Source: Pseudomonas lalkuanensis (GTDB lineage Bacteria > Pseudomonadota > Gammaproteobacteria > Pseudomonadales > Pseudomonadaceae). From it: 64,000 bases of DNA. Each line of letters opens with the position of its first letter. Within the stretch, counting starts at the first letter, position 1. Where the stretch lies: contig NZ_CP043311.1 of NCBI RefSeq assembly GCF_008807375.1, forward strand, positions 3,824,001-3,888,000, given 5' to 3'. Below the pieces are notes generated by a model. That model was not told where the DNA came from. It saw nothing but the letters and a program-made list of their open reading frames with translations, and did no database searches. Made by a program: the position numbers and the translations under genes. Shown piece by piece: positions 7,826 to 16,243 of the stretch.

Positions 7826-8404
7826 CTAGGCACGAACGGCATCCCACGCCACCTGCATGAACAGCTCACGGCAATCCGCCAGGCTGGTACGGGTGCGTCC
7901 GGCCAGCCAGTTGCGGGTGAAATCCTGCACCGGCCCGATGACCACCGAAACGAAGCAGTCCCGCGGCATCTCGCGGTAGGCACCCGACTCGCGGTAGGGC
8001 CGCAGCATTTGATCGATGCGCCCGTGGTGCAGGCGATTGGCTTCGCGCAATTGCTCGCCCAGCTCGCTCGCTTCCACCCGCCCCCGATTGTGCAGAATGA
8101 AGCGCGCCCAGTCCGGATTCGCCAACACCCAGTCGACGTAGCCACCCACCAACAGCTTGATGCACGCCTCGGCGCCGTCCACCTTGGCGAAGCCCGCCTC
8201 GAGCAGGCGCGCATAGCCGCCCACGCCCTCCAGATAGAGCGCCGCGATGATCCGCTCCTTGTTGCCGAAGTGGTGATAGAGGCTGCCGATACTGGCGCCG
8301 GAGCGGTCGCGGATCATCTCGATGGTGGTGGCATCCACGCCCTGCTCGCTGAAGCAGGCCAGGGCGGCCTGGAGAATGTCGTCTTTGCGGGAGGGACGGC
8401 CCAT
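7826..8404 (-). CDS. TetR-family transcriptional regulator
   Basis: 192 aa. The N-terminal domain (GRPSRKDDILQAALACFSEQG, helix-turn-helix around residues 24-45 ending SIGSLYHHFGNKERI) is a textbook TetR DNA-binding domain; the C-terminal part is a variable ligand-binding domain. The gene is divergent from an alpha/beta hydrolase gene, with a 110-base gap holding a tandem-repeat operator candidate at 8423-8452. It therefore probably represses the hydrolase and itself in response to a small, perhaps lipid-like, ligand. The ligand itself cannot be inferred. Confidence 0.9.
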   Translation of the reverse strand: MGRPSRKDDILQAALACFSEQGVDATTIEMIRDRSGASIGSLYHHFGNKERIIAALYLEGVGGYARLLEAGFAKVDGAEACIKLLVGGYVDWVLANPDWARFILHNRGRVEASELGEQLREANRLHHGRIDQMLRPYRESGAYREMPRDCFVSVVIGPVQDFTRNWLAGRTRTSLADCRELFMQVAWDAVRA

Positions 8405-8422
8405 GAATGTCCTCTGATGAGA

Positions 8423-8452
8423 CTAGAATATTTTTCTAGAATACTTTTCTAG
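8423..8452. promoter_or_regulatory. Tandem 13-bp repeats, candidate TetR operator
   Basis: CTAGAATATTTTT (8423-8435) and CTAGAATACTTTT (8436-8448) follow each other directly and are followed by CTAG (8449-8452). Each repeat pairs its CTAG with the next one, so the array can also be read as overlapping palindromes spaced 13 bp. It overlaps the -35 position of a likely hydrolase promoter (-10 TATACT at 8459-8464). Confidence 0.65.
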
Positions 8453-8514
8453 CTTTCGTATACTGCCGCGATTCGCATATTTCCAGAAGCCCTTTCCACG
8501 CCAGGACGGATGCA

Positions 8515-9369
8515 ATGACCAGTTCGACAGAAACCCGGATCGACAACGGCAACGGCCACTTCATCAGCGCCAACTGGTTCCGCCCTGATGGCGAGGTGCA
8601 GGCCGCGGTGCTCATAGTACCCGCCATGGGCGTTCCGCAGCGCTATTACGCCCCCTTCGCCACCTGGCTCGCCGAGCGCGGCTACCTGGTTGCCACCTTC
8701 GACTACGTCGGCATGGGCCAGTCGCGTAATGGCCACCTGCGTAATCTGGATGTGGACATCCTCGACTGGGCCCGCCATGACTGCAGCACCATGCTCTCGC
8801 TGGTGGCCAACGCCGCCGGCGACAAACCGCTGTACTGGATCGGCCACAGCCTGGGCGGGCAGATCCTGCCCTTTGTCGAAGGCGCCGAGCGCATCAGCAA
8901 GGTACTGACCATCGCCACCGGCAGCGGCTACTGGCGCGAGAACACCGCCGAGCTTCGTAGCCGTGTCTGGCTACTGTGGTTCCTGGTGGCACCGCTGGTG
9001 ACGCCCCTGGCCGGCTACTTCCCCGGCAAGCGTTTGGGCATGGTGGGCGACCTGCCCAAGGGTGTGATCAATCAATGGCGCCGTTGGTGCCTGGACCCGG
9101 AGTACGCCGTTGGCGCTGAAGGCGAGAACGTGCGCGCCGCCTATTCCGCGGTGCGCACGCCAATTACCTCCATTTCCTTTACCGACGACGAGATGATGTC
9201 CGGGCGCAACACCGAGTCGCTGCACAGCTTCTACCGACAGGCGAAAAAGACATTCAAACGCATCGCCCCGGCGGACGTGGGCGAGAAGAGCATCGGTCAT
9301 TTCGGCTTCTTCAAGCCGCACTACCAACGCTCGCTCTGGCAGGACGTGCTGTTGCCCGAGCTGGTTTAA
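8515..9369 (+). CDS. Alpha/beta hydrolase
   Basis: 284 aa. It shows an alpha/beta hydrolase fold with the nucleophile elbow G-H-S-L-G-G (near residue 109), an early oxyanion-type strand (AAVLIVPAMG) and a distal histidine in KSIGHFGFFKP near residue 263. No signal peptide is present, so it is cytoplasmic. It resembles the serine hydrolases annotated as lysophospholipase- or esterase-like, but the substrate is not deducible. It is transcribed away from the TetR gene, whose operator overlaps its promoter, so expression is probably derepressed by a ligand. Confidence 0.85.
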   Translation: MTSSTETRIDNGNGHFISANWFRPDGEVQAAVLIVPAMGVPQRYYAPFATWLAERGYLVATFDYVGMGQSRNGHLRNLDVDILDWARHDCSTMLSLVANAAGDKPLYWIGHSLGGQILPFVEGAERISKVLTIATGSGYWRENTAELRSRVWLLWFLVAPLVTPLAGYFPGKRLGMVGDLPKGVINQWRRWCLDPEYAVGAEGENVRAAYSAVRTPITSISFTDDEMMSGRNTESLHSFYRQAKKTFKRIAPADVGEKSIGHFGFFKPHYQRSLWQDVLLPELV

Positions 9370-9388
9370 GCAGCCCGGGCCGATCGGC

Positions 9389-10414
9389 CTACTGCCAGAA
9401 GCGCTGCTGGCTGAGCCGCTCCCACCAGCTCAGCAGCACGCGGTCAATGGCCACGCTGGCAGCCAGGCCGACACGCTCCTGCAGACTCTTGCGAGCGGCA
9501 TAGTGCAGATGGAACAGCTCGGCTTCCTTGGCGCGCGCGGCGAGGTACTCATCGCTGGTACGCAGTTCATCCACGAGCTTCTTCTCCAGTGCGGCCGTGC
9601 CCAGCCAGACTTCACCCGTGGCGATCTCGGCCATGTCCAGTTGCGAGCGATAACGACCGACGAAGCCCTTGAACAGCTCGTGGGTGGCTTCCAGGTCTTC
9701 CTGGAACTTCTGCCGGCCCTTGTCGGTGTTCTCGCCGAATACAGTGAGGGTGCGCTTGTACTCGCCGGCGGTGAGCACTTCGAAATCGATGTCGTGCTTC
9801 TTCAGCAGGCGATGCACGTTGGGCAACTGCGCCACGACACCGATGGAGCCGATGATGGAGAACGGCGCGGCGAGGATCTTGTCGCCGATGCACGCCATCA
9901 TGTAGCCGCCGCTGGCCGCCACTTTGTCCACGCAGACGGTAAGCGGCACGCCCGCATCACGAATACGCGCCAGCTGCGAAGACGCCAGGCCGTAGCTGTG
10001 CACCATGCCACCGCCGCTTTCCAGGCGCACCACCACTTCGTCCTTGTCCGTGGCCATGGACAGCAGCGCGGTCACTTCATGGCGCAGGTGATCGGTAGCC
10101 GACGCCTTGATGTCACCCTCAAAATCCAGCACGAACACCCGAGGCTTGTGCTTGCCTGCCTTCTTCGACTGCTTCGCCGCCTTGGCCTCGGCCTTGTGCA
10201 CAGCCTTCAGCTGCGCCTTGTCCAGCACCGAATGCTCCAGGCGCTCGCGCAGGCCCTTGTAGAAATCGTTGAGCTTGCGCACATCCAGATGGCCGCTGGC
10301 GACGCGGCGATTGCGCCCACGCAGGGCAGCAATGGCTGCCAGCACCACCAGAATGGCCACCAGCACGGTGACGGTCCTGGCCAGAAAGCCTGCGTAATCG
10401 GCAAAGAACTCCAC
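9389..10414 (-). CDS. sohB: SohB-type inner-membrane S49 protease
   Basis: 341 aa, starting at GTG 10414 (VEFFADYAGFLARTV), preceded by AAGGGGG; the open frame runs further upstream but only this start gives the family N-terminus. One membrane helix (about residues 11-31) anchors the protein. A charged linker follows, then the S49 peptidase domain with the nucleophile Ser in AASGGYMM, the PFSIIGSIGV segment, and the general-base Lys in AGEYKRTLT. SohB is a signal-peptide-peptidase-like protease of the periplasmic side. The gene is divergent from the phosphatase-like gene. Confidence 0.9.
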   Translation of the reverse strand: MEFFADYAGFLARTVTVLVAILVVLAAIAALRGRNRRVASGHLDVRKLNDFYKGLRERLEHSVLDKAQLKAVHKAEAKAAKQSKKAGKHKPRVFVLDFEGDIKASATDHLRHEVTALLSMATDKDEVVVRLESGGGMVHSYGLASSQLARIRDAGVPLTVCVDKVAASGGYMMACIGDKILAAPFSIIGSIGVVAQLPNVHRLLKKHDIDFEVLTAGEYKRTLTVFGENTDKGRQKFQEDLEATHELFKGFVGRYRSQLDMAEIATGEVWLGTAALEKKLVDELRTSDEYLAARAKEAELFHLHYAARKSLQERVGLAASVAIDRVLLSWWERLSQQRFWQ

Positions 10415-10540
10415 GTGTATCCCCCTTGTAATCCCTCCTGGCGCCATCCTTTCGGCGGCGCGACGACCAGCAAGCATAACGGCGCCACCCCTGGCTCGCC
10501 AGCGACTGGAAACGTCTTCATAAACAGTGGGAATGCATTC

Positions 10541-10556
10541 AAACAAGCGTATGTTT
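10541..10556. promoter_or_regulatory. Imperfect 16-bp palindrome, operator candidate
   Basis: AAACAAGCGTATGTTT has AAACA/TGTTT arms around a CG centre and ends six bases upstream of the -35 element at 10,562. This is typical of a TetR- or GntR-family operator. No regulator gene is adjacent. Confidence 0.35.
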
Positions 10557-10561
10557 TTTCG

Positions 10562-10590
10562 TTGACAGGCCCCTGGCTTCCCCATATCTT
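10562..10590 (+). promoter_or_regulatory. Sigma-70 promoter of the phosphatase-like gene
   Basis: Perfect -35 TTGACA (10562-10567), 17-base spacer, -10 TATCTT (10585-10590). Transcription would start about 25 bases before the GTG at 10,624. Confidence 0.75.
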
Positions 10591-10623
10591 CGCGGAACTT
10601 TCAACCTCACGGGACGCCAGTAC

Positions 10624-11334
10624 GTGGGCAGCATCTACCTGATTCGACATGGCCAGGCTTCATTCGGTGCCGATGACTACGATGTGCTCTCGCCCATCGG
10701 AATCCGCCAGGCCGAAGTGCTGGGCGCCCACCTTGCCCAACTGGGCCTGCGTCTCGATCGTTGCTACAGCGGTGACCTGCGTCGCCAGCAACACACCGCC
10801 CAGGCCGCACTGGCGCAGTTCGACGCCGCCGGTCTCGGCGCTCCCGCGATCCAGATCGATCCGGCCTTCAACGAATTCGACGCAGACGCAGTGATCCGCG
10901 CCCTGCTCCCCGACTTGCTCACCGAAGAACCCGAAGCCCTGCACGTGCTGCGCAACGGGGCGCAGAATCGCGCCGAGTTCCAGCGCCTGTTCTCCAAGCT
11001 GGTGCTGCGCTGGGTCGCCGGTGAGCGCGACATGCCCGACCTGCAAAGCTGGAAGGACTTCGTCGAGCAGGTCCGCGGCGGCCTGGAGCGCATCCTGACC
11101 GAAGCGAACAGCAAACAGAACATTGCCGTTTTCACCTCCGGCGGCACTATCACCGCCCTGCTCCACCTGGTCACCGGCATCCCGGCCGAAAGCGCCTTCG
11201 GCCTCAACTGGCAGATCGTCAACACTTCGCTCAACCGCCTGAAGTTCCGCGGCAACGAAGTGACCCTGGCTTCCTTCAACAGTCATGTGCATCTGGAACT
11301 GTTGAAGGCGCCGGAGCTCATCACCTATCGCTGA
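10624..11334 (+). CDS. Histidine phosphatase superfamily protein, atypical
   Basis: 236 aa, GTG start. The N-terminal phosphate pocket of the phosphoglycerate-mutase/histidine-phosphatase fold is present (YLIRHGQASFG, with the phospho-accepting His at residue 9). The second catalytic His normally found in an S/T-H-G-G motif is replaced: the matching segment reads F-T-S172-G-G-T-I. Activity may therefore be reduced or use another residue. The SCP2 gene follows 57 bases downstream and a terminator lies beyond it, so the two form a likely operon. The substrate is unknown. Confidence 0.8.
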   Translation: MGSIYLIRHGQASFGADDYDVLSPIGIRQAEVLGAHLAQLGLRLDRCYSGDLRRQQHTAQAALAQFDAAGLGAPAIQIDPAFNEFDADAVIRALLPDLLTEEPEALHVLRNGAQNRAEFQRLFSKLVLRWVAGERDMPDLQSWKDFVEQVRGGLERILTEANSKQNIAVFTSGGTITALLHLVTGIPAESAFGLNWQIVNTSLNRLKFRGNEVTLASFNSHVHLELLKAPELITYR

Positions 11335-11391
11335 GCCCGGCCTACTGCGGCCGGACAGGCCGCCGAAAAACCCTAGAAAAAGGAAAACACC

Positions 11392-11706
11392 ATGACCAAC
11401 GTTGCTGACATCGTCAAAACCATGCAGTCCAAGTTCAACGCCGGTGCCGCCGCTGGCCTGGACCTGGTATTCCAGTTCAACATCGAAGACGGCGACAACC
11501 ACTACCTGACGGTCAAGGACGGTACCTGCGACGTACAGCAGGGCGACGCCGCCAACCCGAACGTCACCCTGATCATGGACAGCGCCACCCTGGTTGGCAT
11601 CATGACCGGCGAAACCGACGGCATGCAGGCTTTCATGGCCGGCAAGCTGCGCGCCGAAGGCGACATGATGCTGGCGATGAAGCTCGGCGAACTGTTCCCG
11701 GTCTAA
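11392..11706 (+). CDS. SCP2 sterol-carrier domain protein
   Basis: 104 aa, all of it one SCP2 domain (MQSKFNAGAAAGLDLVFQFNIEDGD ... NVTLIMDSATLVGIMTGETDGMQAFMAGKLRAEGDM). Such stand-alone domains bind acyl chains or other lipids in a hydrophobic tunnel. AAAAAGGAAAACACC gives a strong ribosome site and suggests high expression. It lies behind the phosphatase-like gene and ahead of a phosphotransferase/SDR pair that looks lipid- or acyl-CoA-related, so a role in lipid handling is reasonable though inferred. Confidence 0.9.
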   Translation: MTNVADIVKTMQSKFNAGAAAGLDLVFQFNIEDGDNHYLTVKDGTCDVQQGDAANPNVTLIMDSATLVGIMTGETDGMQAFMAGKLRAEGDMMLAMKLGELFPV

Positions 11707-11732
11707 GCTTTACGCTGAGATCCAGAACGAAG

Positions 11733-11762
11733 AACCGGAGTCCCAGGGCTCCGGTTTTTTTT
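11733..11762 (+). terminator. Intrinsic terminator after the SCP2 gene
   Basis: ACCGGAG (11734-11740) pairs with CTCCGGT (11749-11755), followed by eight T residues. Confidence 0.9.
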
Positions 11763-11840
11763 CGCCCAATGCATGCAGTGCGGGCGAATCAGGCAGCCTG
11801 ATTGTGCTGCAACACCTTTGTCTATAACGGCTCGTTCGGC

Positions 11841-11869
11841 TTGTGACGCACCCAAGGCGGCATTAGATT
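11841..11869 (+). promoter_or_regulatory. Promoter of the phosphotransferase/SDR operon
   Basis: TTGTGA (11841-11846), 17-base spacer, TAGATT (11864-11869). The start codon lies 44 bases after the -10, with AAGGGA as ribosome site. Confidence 0.6.
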
Positions 11870-11912
11870 AGCGAATAGTCTCGGGCCCCCATCATAAACA
11901 GAAGGGATAAGC

Positions 11913-12983
11913 ATGACGCTTACTGATCAGTCCACCCGCATCCGTGAAGGCGAAGAGCTCGACGCCGCCGTTATCGACCGGTACCTCAAGGCCAACATTC
12001 CCGGCCTGGACGGTACGCCGCGTATCAGCCAGTTCCCGGGTGGCGCCTCCAACCTGACTTACCTGCTGGAATACCCCAACCGCGAATTCGTGCTACGCCG
12101 GCCGCCCTTTGGCCACAAGGCCAAGTCCGCCCACGACATGGGCCGCGAATTCCGCATCCTCAACCAGCTCAACGCCGGCTTCCCCTACTGCCCGAAAGCC
12201 CACGTGCACTGCACGGACGAATCGGTGCTCGGCGCCGAGTTCTACGTGATGGATCGGGTCAAGGGGGTGATCCTGCGAGCCGACCTGCCAGCAGACCTGT
12301 CGCTCGACGAAGGCCAGGCCCGCGAACTGTGCCTGAGCTTCATCGACAAACTGGTGGAGCTGCACAACGTCGACTACAACGCCTGCGGCCTGGGCGACCT
12401 GGGCAAGCCGGAAGGCTACGTGAAGCGCCAGATCGCCGGCTGGAGCGACCGCTACGAGAAGGCCCTGACTCCGGACGCTCCGACCTGGGAGCCGGTCAAG
12501 GCCTGGCTCAAGGACAAGATGCCCGCTGACCACCACAAGCCAGCCATCGTCCACAACGACTACCGCTTCGACAACGTGATCCTCGACCCGGCCAACCCGA
12601 TGAAGATCATCGGCGTGCTGGACTGGGAGCTGACCACCATCGGCGATCCGCTGATGGACCTGGGCAACACCCTCGCCTACTGGATCGAAGCGAAGGACCC
12701 GGCACCAGTACAACTGATGCGCCGCCAGCCGAGCCATCTGCCGGGCATGCTCACCCGCCAGGAGTTCGCCGACTACTACGCCGAACGCGCCGGCCTGCCG
12801 CCCATCACCAACCTCGACTTCTACTACACCTACGGCCTGTTCCGCCTGGCCGGCATCGTGCAGCAGATCTACTACCGCTATTTCCACGGACAGACCCAGG
12901 ACAAGCGCTTCGCCCAGTTCATCCACATGAACAAGCTGCTGGAGCAGATGAGCCTGCAGGTCATCAACCAATCACGGCTGTAA
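11913..12983 (+). CDS. Phosphotransferase (APH/ACAD10-11 kinase-like)
   Basis: 356 aa. It is an aminoglycoside-phosphotransferase-fold kinase: glycine-rich N-lobe (FPGGASNLTYLLEY), ATP-site Arg/Lys in FVLRRPP, the catalytic Brenner loop V-H-N-D-Y-R-F-D-N (about residues 209-217), and the metal-binding IGVLDWELTTIGDPLMDLG. Bacterial members next to fatty-acid genes are like the kinase domain of ACAD10/11, which phosphorylates 4-hydroxyacyl-CoAs. This agrees with the SDR gene 25 bases downstream, but the substrate is inferred, not shown. Not an antibiotic-resistance gene by context. Confidence 0.85.
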   Translation: MTLTDQSTRIREGEELDAAVIDRYLKANIPGLDGTPRISQFPGGASNLTYLLEYPNREFVLRRPPFGHKAKSAHDMGREFRILNQLNAGFPYCPKAHVHCTDESVLGAEFYVMDRVKGVILRADLPADLSLDEGQARELCLSFIDKLVELHNVDYNACGLGDLGKPEGYVKRQIAGWSDRYEKALTPDAPTWEPVKAWLKDKMPADHHKPAIVHNDYRFDNVILDPANPMKIIGVLDWELTTIGDPLMDLGNTLAYWIEAKDPAPVQLMRRQPSHLPGMLTRQEFADYYAERAGLPPITNLDFYYTYGLFRLAGIVQQIYYRYFHGQTQDKRFAQFIHMNKLLEQMSLQVINQSRL

Positions 12984-13008
12984 ACCGGCTTACAACAAGG
13001 GGAATCCC

Positions 13009-13776
13009 ATGCCCAAGACCAACCTGTTCGACCTCGACGGCAAGATCGCTTTCGTCTCCGGCGCCAGCCGCGGTATCGGTGAAGCCATCGCCAAGCTGCT
13101 GGCCCAGCAAGGCGCCCACGTGATCGTCTCCAGCCGCAAGATCGAGGGCTGCCAGGCCGTCGCCGACGCCATCATCGCCGAAGGTGGCAAGGCCACCGCC
13201 ATCGCCTGCCACATCGGTGAAATGGAGCAGATCCAGAGCGTCTTCGCCGAGATCCGCGAGAAGTTCGGCCGCCTCGACATCCTGGTCAACAACGCCGCCA
13301 CCAACCCGCAATTCTGCAACGTGCTGGATACCGACCTCTCGGCCTTCCAGAAGACCGTTGACGTCAACATCCGCGGCTACTACTTCATGTCCATCGAAGG
13401 CGCCAAGCTGATGAAGCAGAACGGTGGCGGCAGCATCATCAACGTCGCTTCCATCAACGGTGTTTCCCCGGGTGAGTTCCAGGGCATCTATTCCGTGACC
13501 AAGGCTGCCGTGATCAGCATGACCAAGGTGTTCGCCAAGGAATGCGCCCAGTTCGGCATCCGCTGCAACGCCCTGCTGCCGGGCCTGACCGACACCAAGT
13601 TCGCCTCGGCCCTGGTGAAGAACGATGCCATCCGCAACGTCGCCCTGCAGCGCATCCCGCTGAAGCGCGTGGCTGACCCGAGCGAAATGGCCGGCGCCGT
13701 GCTGTACCTGGCCAGCGCTGCCTCCAGCTACACCACCGGCGTTGCCCTCAATGTCGACGGCGGCTTCCTCTCCTGA
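13009..13776 (+). CDS. Short-chain dehydrogenase/reductase
   Basis: 255 aa. It is a classical SDR with nucleotide-binding SGASRGIGEA (about residues 17-26), NNAA near residue 98, the catalytic Ser in INVASING, and the Y-S-V-T-K active-site motif near residue 163. The C-terminus ends NVDGGFLS, as usual for FabG-like enzymes. It uses NAD(P)H to reduce or oxidise a hydroxyl/keto group. As the second gene after the ACAD10/11-like kinase, with a ribosome site AAGGGG and a terminator after it, it probably acts on an acyl-CoA or related alcohol. Confidence 0.9.
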   Translation: MPKTNLFDLDGKIAFVSGASRGIGEAIAKLLAQQGAHVIVSSRKIEGCQAVADAIIAEGGKATAIACHIGEMEQIQSVFAEIREKFGRLDILVNNAATNPQFCNVLDTDLSAFQKTVDVNIRGYYFMSIEGAKLMKQNGGGSIINVASINGVSPGEFQGIYSVTKAAVISMTKVFAKECAQFGIRCNALLPGLTDTKFASALVKNDAIRNVALQRIPLKRVADPSEMAGAVLYLASAASSYTTGVALNVDGGFLS

Positions 13777-13794
13777 GTTTCACGCCCATGAAAG

Positions 13795-13821
13795 AAGGGA
13801 GCCTGATGGCTCCCTTTTTTC
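13795..13821 (+). terminator. Intrinsic terminator after the SDR gene
   Basis: AAGGGAGCC and GGCTCCCTT pair around TGAT, followed by T residues. Confidence 0.9.
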
Positions 13822-13834
13822 ATGCCTGCCGTTT

Positions 13835-13876
13835 CCGTGGGAGCGAAATCATTCGCGAATGAACTCGCACCCACGG
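13835..13876. repeat. Pseudomonas REP-type element, copy 2
   Basis: CCGTGGGAGCG at the left end pairs with CGCACCCACGG at the right end around TCATTCGCGAATGA. The core is nearly identical to the copy at 7,766. Again placed after a terminator between converging genes. Confidence 0.75.
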
Positions 13877-13904
13877 TGGCGTGCCCTGCGTTTCAAGCCC
13901 CGAA

Positions 13905-14555
13905 TCAACGCCAATCCTTCAGGGCTTCCTTGGCTACCTGGTTCAGCGGCTGGGCGAGCAGCCCGGTGGGCGACAGGCTCACCGAATAGACCGCGCCATC
14001 AGCCATGGGCAGATAGGTCACCCGCTGGGCTTCGGGCACGAAGAGGAAGAAGTCGCGTTGAGCCATGCGTAGCCAACGCCAGAAGTCGACGCCGTAAGGG
14101 CTGCTCGCCAGTTGCGCGCGCGGATGCTGGGCCAGGTTCTGCTGCTCGATGGCGAGGAAGCGCCCCGACAGACGCTCCAGGCGATACCCCGGTTGCAGCC
14201 CCAGCAGGTTGCCCAGTCCTTTCCACTTCAACAGTCGCGCATCCAGTTGCCAGAGGTCGCCATCCAGCAGCACCTCGCGCTCGGTGGCACCTTCCAGCAA
14301 GGTGACCTCATAGCTCTGCGGGCCCAGGGACTTGAAGCTCAGGGTCACCAGCGGCTTGTCTTCGGGAAGCGCGTCGTAGCTCCACAGGTCCCGGGCGACC
14401 AGTGCTACCAGCAGCGCCAAGGCCAGGAAAGCGAGGCCGCACGTGCCACGAAGCCAGCCGAGAAACCAGCTGCGATCGAAGAGGATGCGTCCGGCTACGA
14501 CCGCGACCAACACTGCCAGCAGGGCGGCTGCCCAGGCCAGGCCGTCATACTGCAT
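13905..14555 (-). CDS. Two-helix membrane protein of unknown function
   Basis: 216 aa from the ATG at 14555, which has AAGGA nine bases upstream; an ATG nine bases earlier touches that site and is less likely. Two hydrophobic helices (about residues 6-25 and 36-56) lead into a soluble, mostly beta C-terminal domain (LVTLSFKSLGPQSYEVTLLEG ... YLPMADGAVYSVSLSPTG), probably periplasmic. Relatives are loosely labelled multidrug transporter in databases as I recall, but the topology does not look like a transporter. Divergent from the TauE-type gene by 100 bases. Confidence 0.7.
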   Translation of the reverse strand: MQYDGLAWAAALLAVLVAVVAGRILFDRSWFLGWLRGTCGLAFLALALLVALVARDLWSYDALPEDKPLVTLSFKSLGPQSYEVTLLEGATEREVLLDGDLWQLDARLLKWKGLGNLLGLQPGYRLERLSGRFLAIEQQNLAQHPRAQLASSPYGVDFWRWLRMAQRDFFLFVPEAQRVTYLPMADGAVYSVSLSPTGLLAQPLNQVAKEALKDWR

Positions 14556-14655
14556 GGAGCCCATTCCTTATGCGTGAAAATGCCGGCATTATGCGCAACT
14601 CCCCCCGCCGCAGCCACAAGCCACGCGGCAGTTGTAGACACGGACCTCGTTTTCC

Positions 14656-15435
14656 ATGCCAATCCCCTTCGAGCTGGCGGTCGATCCCGCCACCCTGGCG
14701 ATTCTCGCCGCTGTTGCCTTCCTTGCCGGATTCATCGATGCCATCGCCGGCGGCGGCGGCCTGCTGACCATCCCCGCCCTGCTCACCGCCGGCCTGCCAC
14801 CTCACCTGGTGCTGGGCACCAACAAGCTCTGCGCCACCTTCGGCTCGGCCACTGCCAGCTACACCTTCTATCGGCGCAAGTTGTTCGACCCGTCGAAATG
14901 GCGCAATGCGCTGATCGCCACCGCCATCGGCGCGGCCCTGGGCGCGGTGATCGCCCACTGGCTGCCCGCCGCCTGGCTCAACCAGATGCTGCCGGTGGTG
15001 GTTTTCGGTTGCGGCCTTTACCTGCTGTTCGGCAAGACGCCGGATGTCCAGCACCATGAAGACGCGCCCATCGCACGCCGCCGCCAATGGCCCCAGGGAC
15101 TTGGCCTCGGTTTCTACGACGGTGTCGCCGGTCCGGGCACGGGCGCCTTCTGGACGGTCAGCAGCCTGCTGCTCTACCCCCTGGACCTGGTCCGTGCCAG
15201 CGGCGTTGCCCGCAGCATGAACTTCGTCAGCAACGCCATGGCACTCGTGGTCTTCATCGCCGCCGGCCAGGTGGCCTGGGCACTGGGGATCAGCATGGGC
15301 ATCGCACTGATGGCGGGCGCCTTCCTTGGCGCACGCACGGCCATCCAGGGCGGTGCCAAGTTCATCCGCCCGGTGTTCATCATGGTGGTGTTGGCGCTGA
15401 CCGCGCGCCTAGTTTGGCAGCACTGGATCGGCTAA
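14656..15435 (+). CDS. TSUP family (TauE/SafE-type) anion transporter
   Basis: 259 aa with about seven to eight hydrophobic spans. The opening motif [37 protein letters not shown] is the TauE/SafE signature, repeated in degenerate form in the second half ([17 protein letters not shown]). TSUP proteins export or import sulfite, sulfoacetate and similar anions across the inner membrane. Which anion is carried here is unknown. Its last 27 bases overlap the end of the convergent nudC gene. Confidence 0.85.
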   Translation: MPIPFELAVDPATLAILAAVAFLAGFIDAIAGGGGLLTIPALLTAGLPPHLVLGTNKLCATFGSATASYTFYRRKLFDPSKWRNALIATAIGAALGAVIAHWLPAAWLNQMLPVVVFGCGLYLLFGKTPDVQHHEDAPIARRRQWPQGLGLGFYDGVAGPGTGAFWTVSSLLLYPLDLVRASGVARSMNFVSNAMALVVFIAAGQVAWALGISMGIALMAGAFLGARTAIQGGAKFIRPVFIMVVLALTARLVWQHWIG

Positions 15436-16242
15436 ACCGAGGCGCCGTGCCACATAGAGGTCGATGAGGTAACGCGCGATGGAGCGCTGTGCCGGCAAGG
15501 GCGGCAGCGCATCCACCGGGAACCAGCGGGCGTCTTCGATCTCACCCGGCTGCGGCACGATGTCCCCGCTGCGGTACTCGGCATGGAAACCAAGCATCAG
15601 CGAATGCGGGAACGGCCAGTTCTGGCTACCGATGTACTGGATGTTGCCGATTTCCACGCCGACTTCTTCCCGCACCTCGCGGGCTACGCAGTCTTCCACC
15701 GACTCACCCGGCTCGACGAAACCGGCCAGGGTGCTGTAGACGCCGGTGACGAAGCGCGGCGAGCGCGCCAGCAACAGCTCATCGCCACGACTGACGAGCA
15801 CGATCATGCTCGGTGACAGGCGCGGATAGTGGTGGACTTCGCAGCTCGGGCAACGCATCGCGCGCTCACCCGCAACCCGCTCCATGCGCTGCCCGCAGCT
15901 GCCGCAAAAGCGGTGCTGTTCCGCCCAGGTGCCGATCTGGCTGGCGTAGCCAAGCATGCGGAAGACGTCGGGATCGCCCTGCAGCATGACCTGGCGCAGC
16001 CCCTGCCAGTAGCAGCCGTCCACTGGAGCAGGATGGGCCAACTCCAGCAGATAGATCGGATCGCCGTCGAAATGGCCGATGCCATGCTCGGCCAGCACCG
16101 GCAGCTCCTGGCGCTTCAACCACTCACGGGGAAAGAGCACGCCGTTGCTGTCGGAGAGGAACTGTTGGCGGCAATGGGCCACGACCCAGCCACCAGGCGT
16201 GGAGACATCCAGCAGCCCCGACTGCCAGCGTTCACCAGCCAT
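15409..16242 (-). CDS. nudC: NADH pyrophosphatase / NAD-RNA decapping hydrolase NudC
   Basis: 277 aa. The zinc ribbon ligands C113, C116, C131 and C134 and a complete Nudix box (G174-x5-E180-x7-REVREEVGV) are visible, followed by the NudC-specific motif S206-Q-N-W-P-F-P (most members have SQPWPFP, so residue 208 differs). NudC cleaves NADH and removes NAD caps from RNA. ATG 16242 lies one base after the fimL stop codon on the same strand, so the two genes are translationally coupled. The 3' end overlaps the convergent transporter gene by 27 bases. Confidence 0.93.
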   Translation of the reverse strand: MAGERWQSGLLDVSTPGGWVVAHCRQQFLSDSNGVLFPREWLKRQELPVLAEHGIGHFDGDPIYLLELAHPAPVDGCYWQGLRQVMLQGDPDVFRMLGYASQIGTWAEQHRFCGSCGQRMERVAGERAMRCPSCEVHHYPRLSPSMIVLVSRGDELLLARSPRFVTGVYSTLAGFVEPGESVEDCVAREVREEVGVEIGNIQYIGSQNWPFPHSLMLGFHAEYRSGDIVPQPGEIEDARWFPVDALPPLPAQRSIARYLIDLYVARRLGLADPVLPN

Positions 16243-16243
16243 C

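Noticed and set aside
11913..12983. Aminoglycoside resistance phosphotransferase
   Set aside because: The kinase fold is shared, but the operon with an SDR and the ACAD10/11-like sequence point to acyl or small-molecule metabolism.
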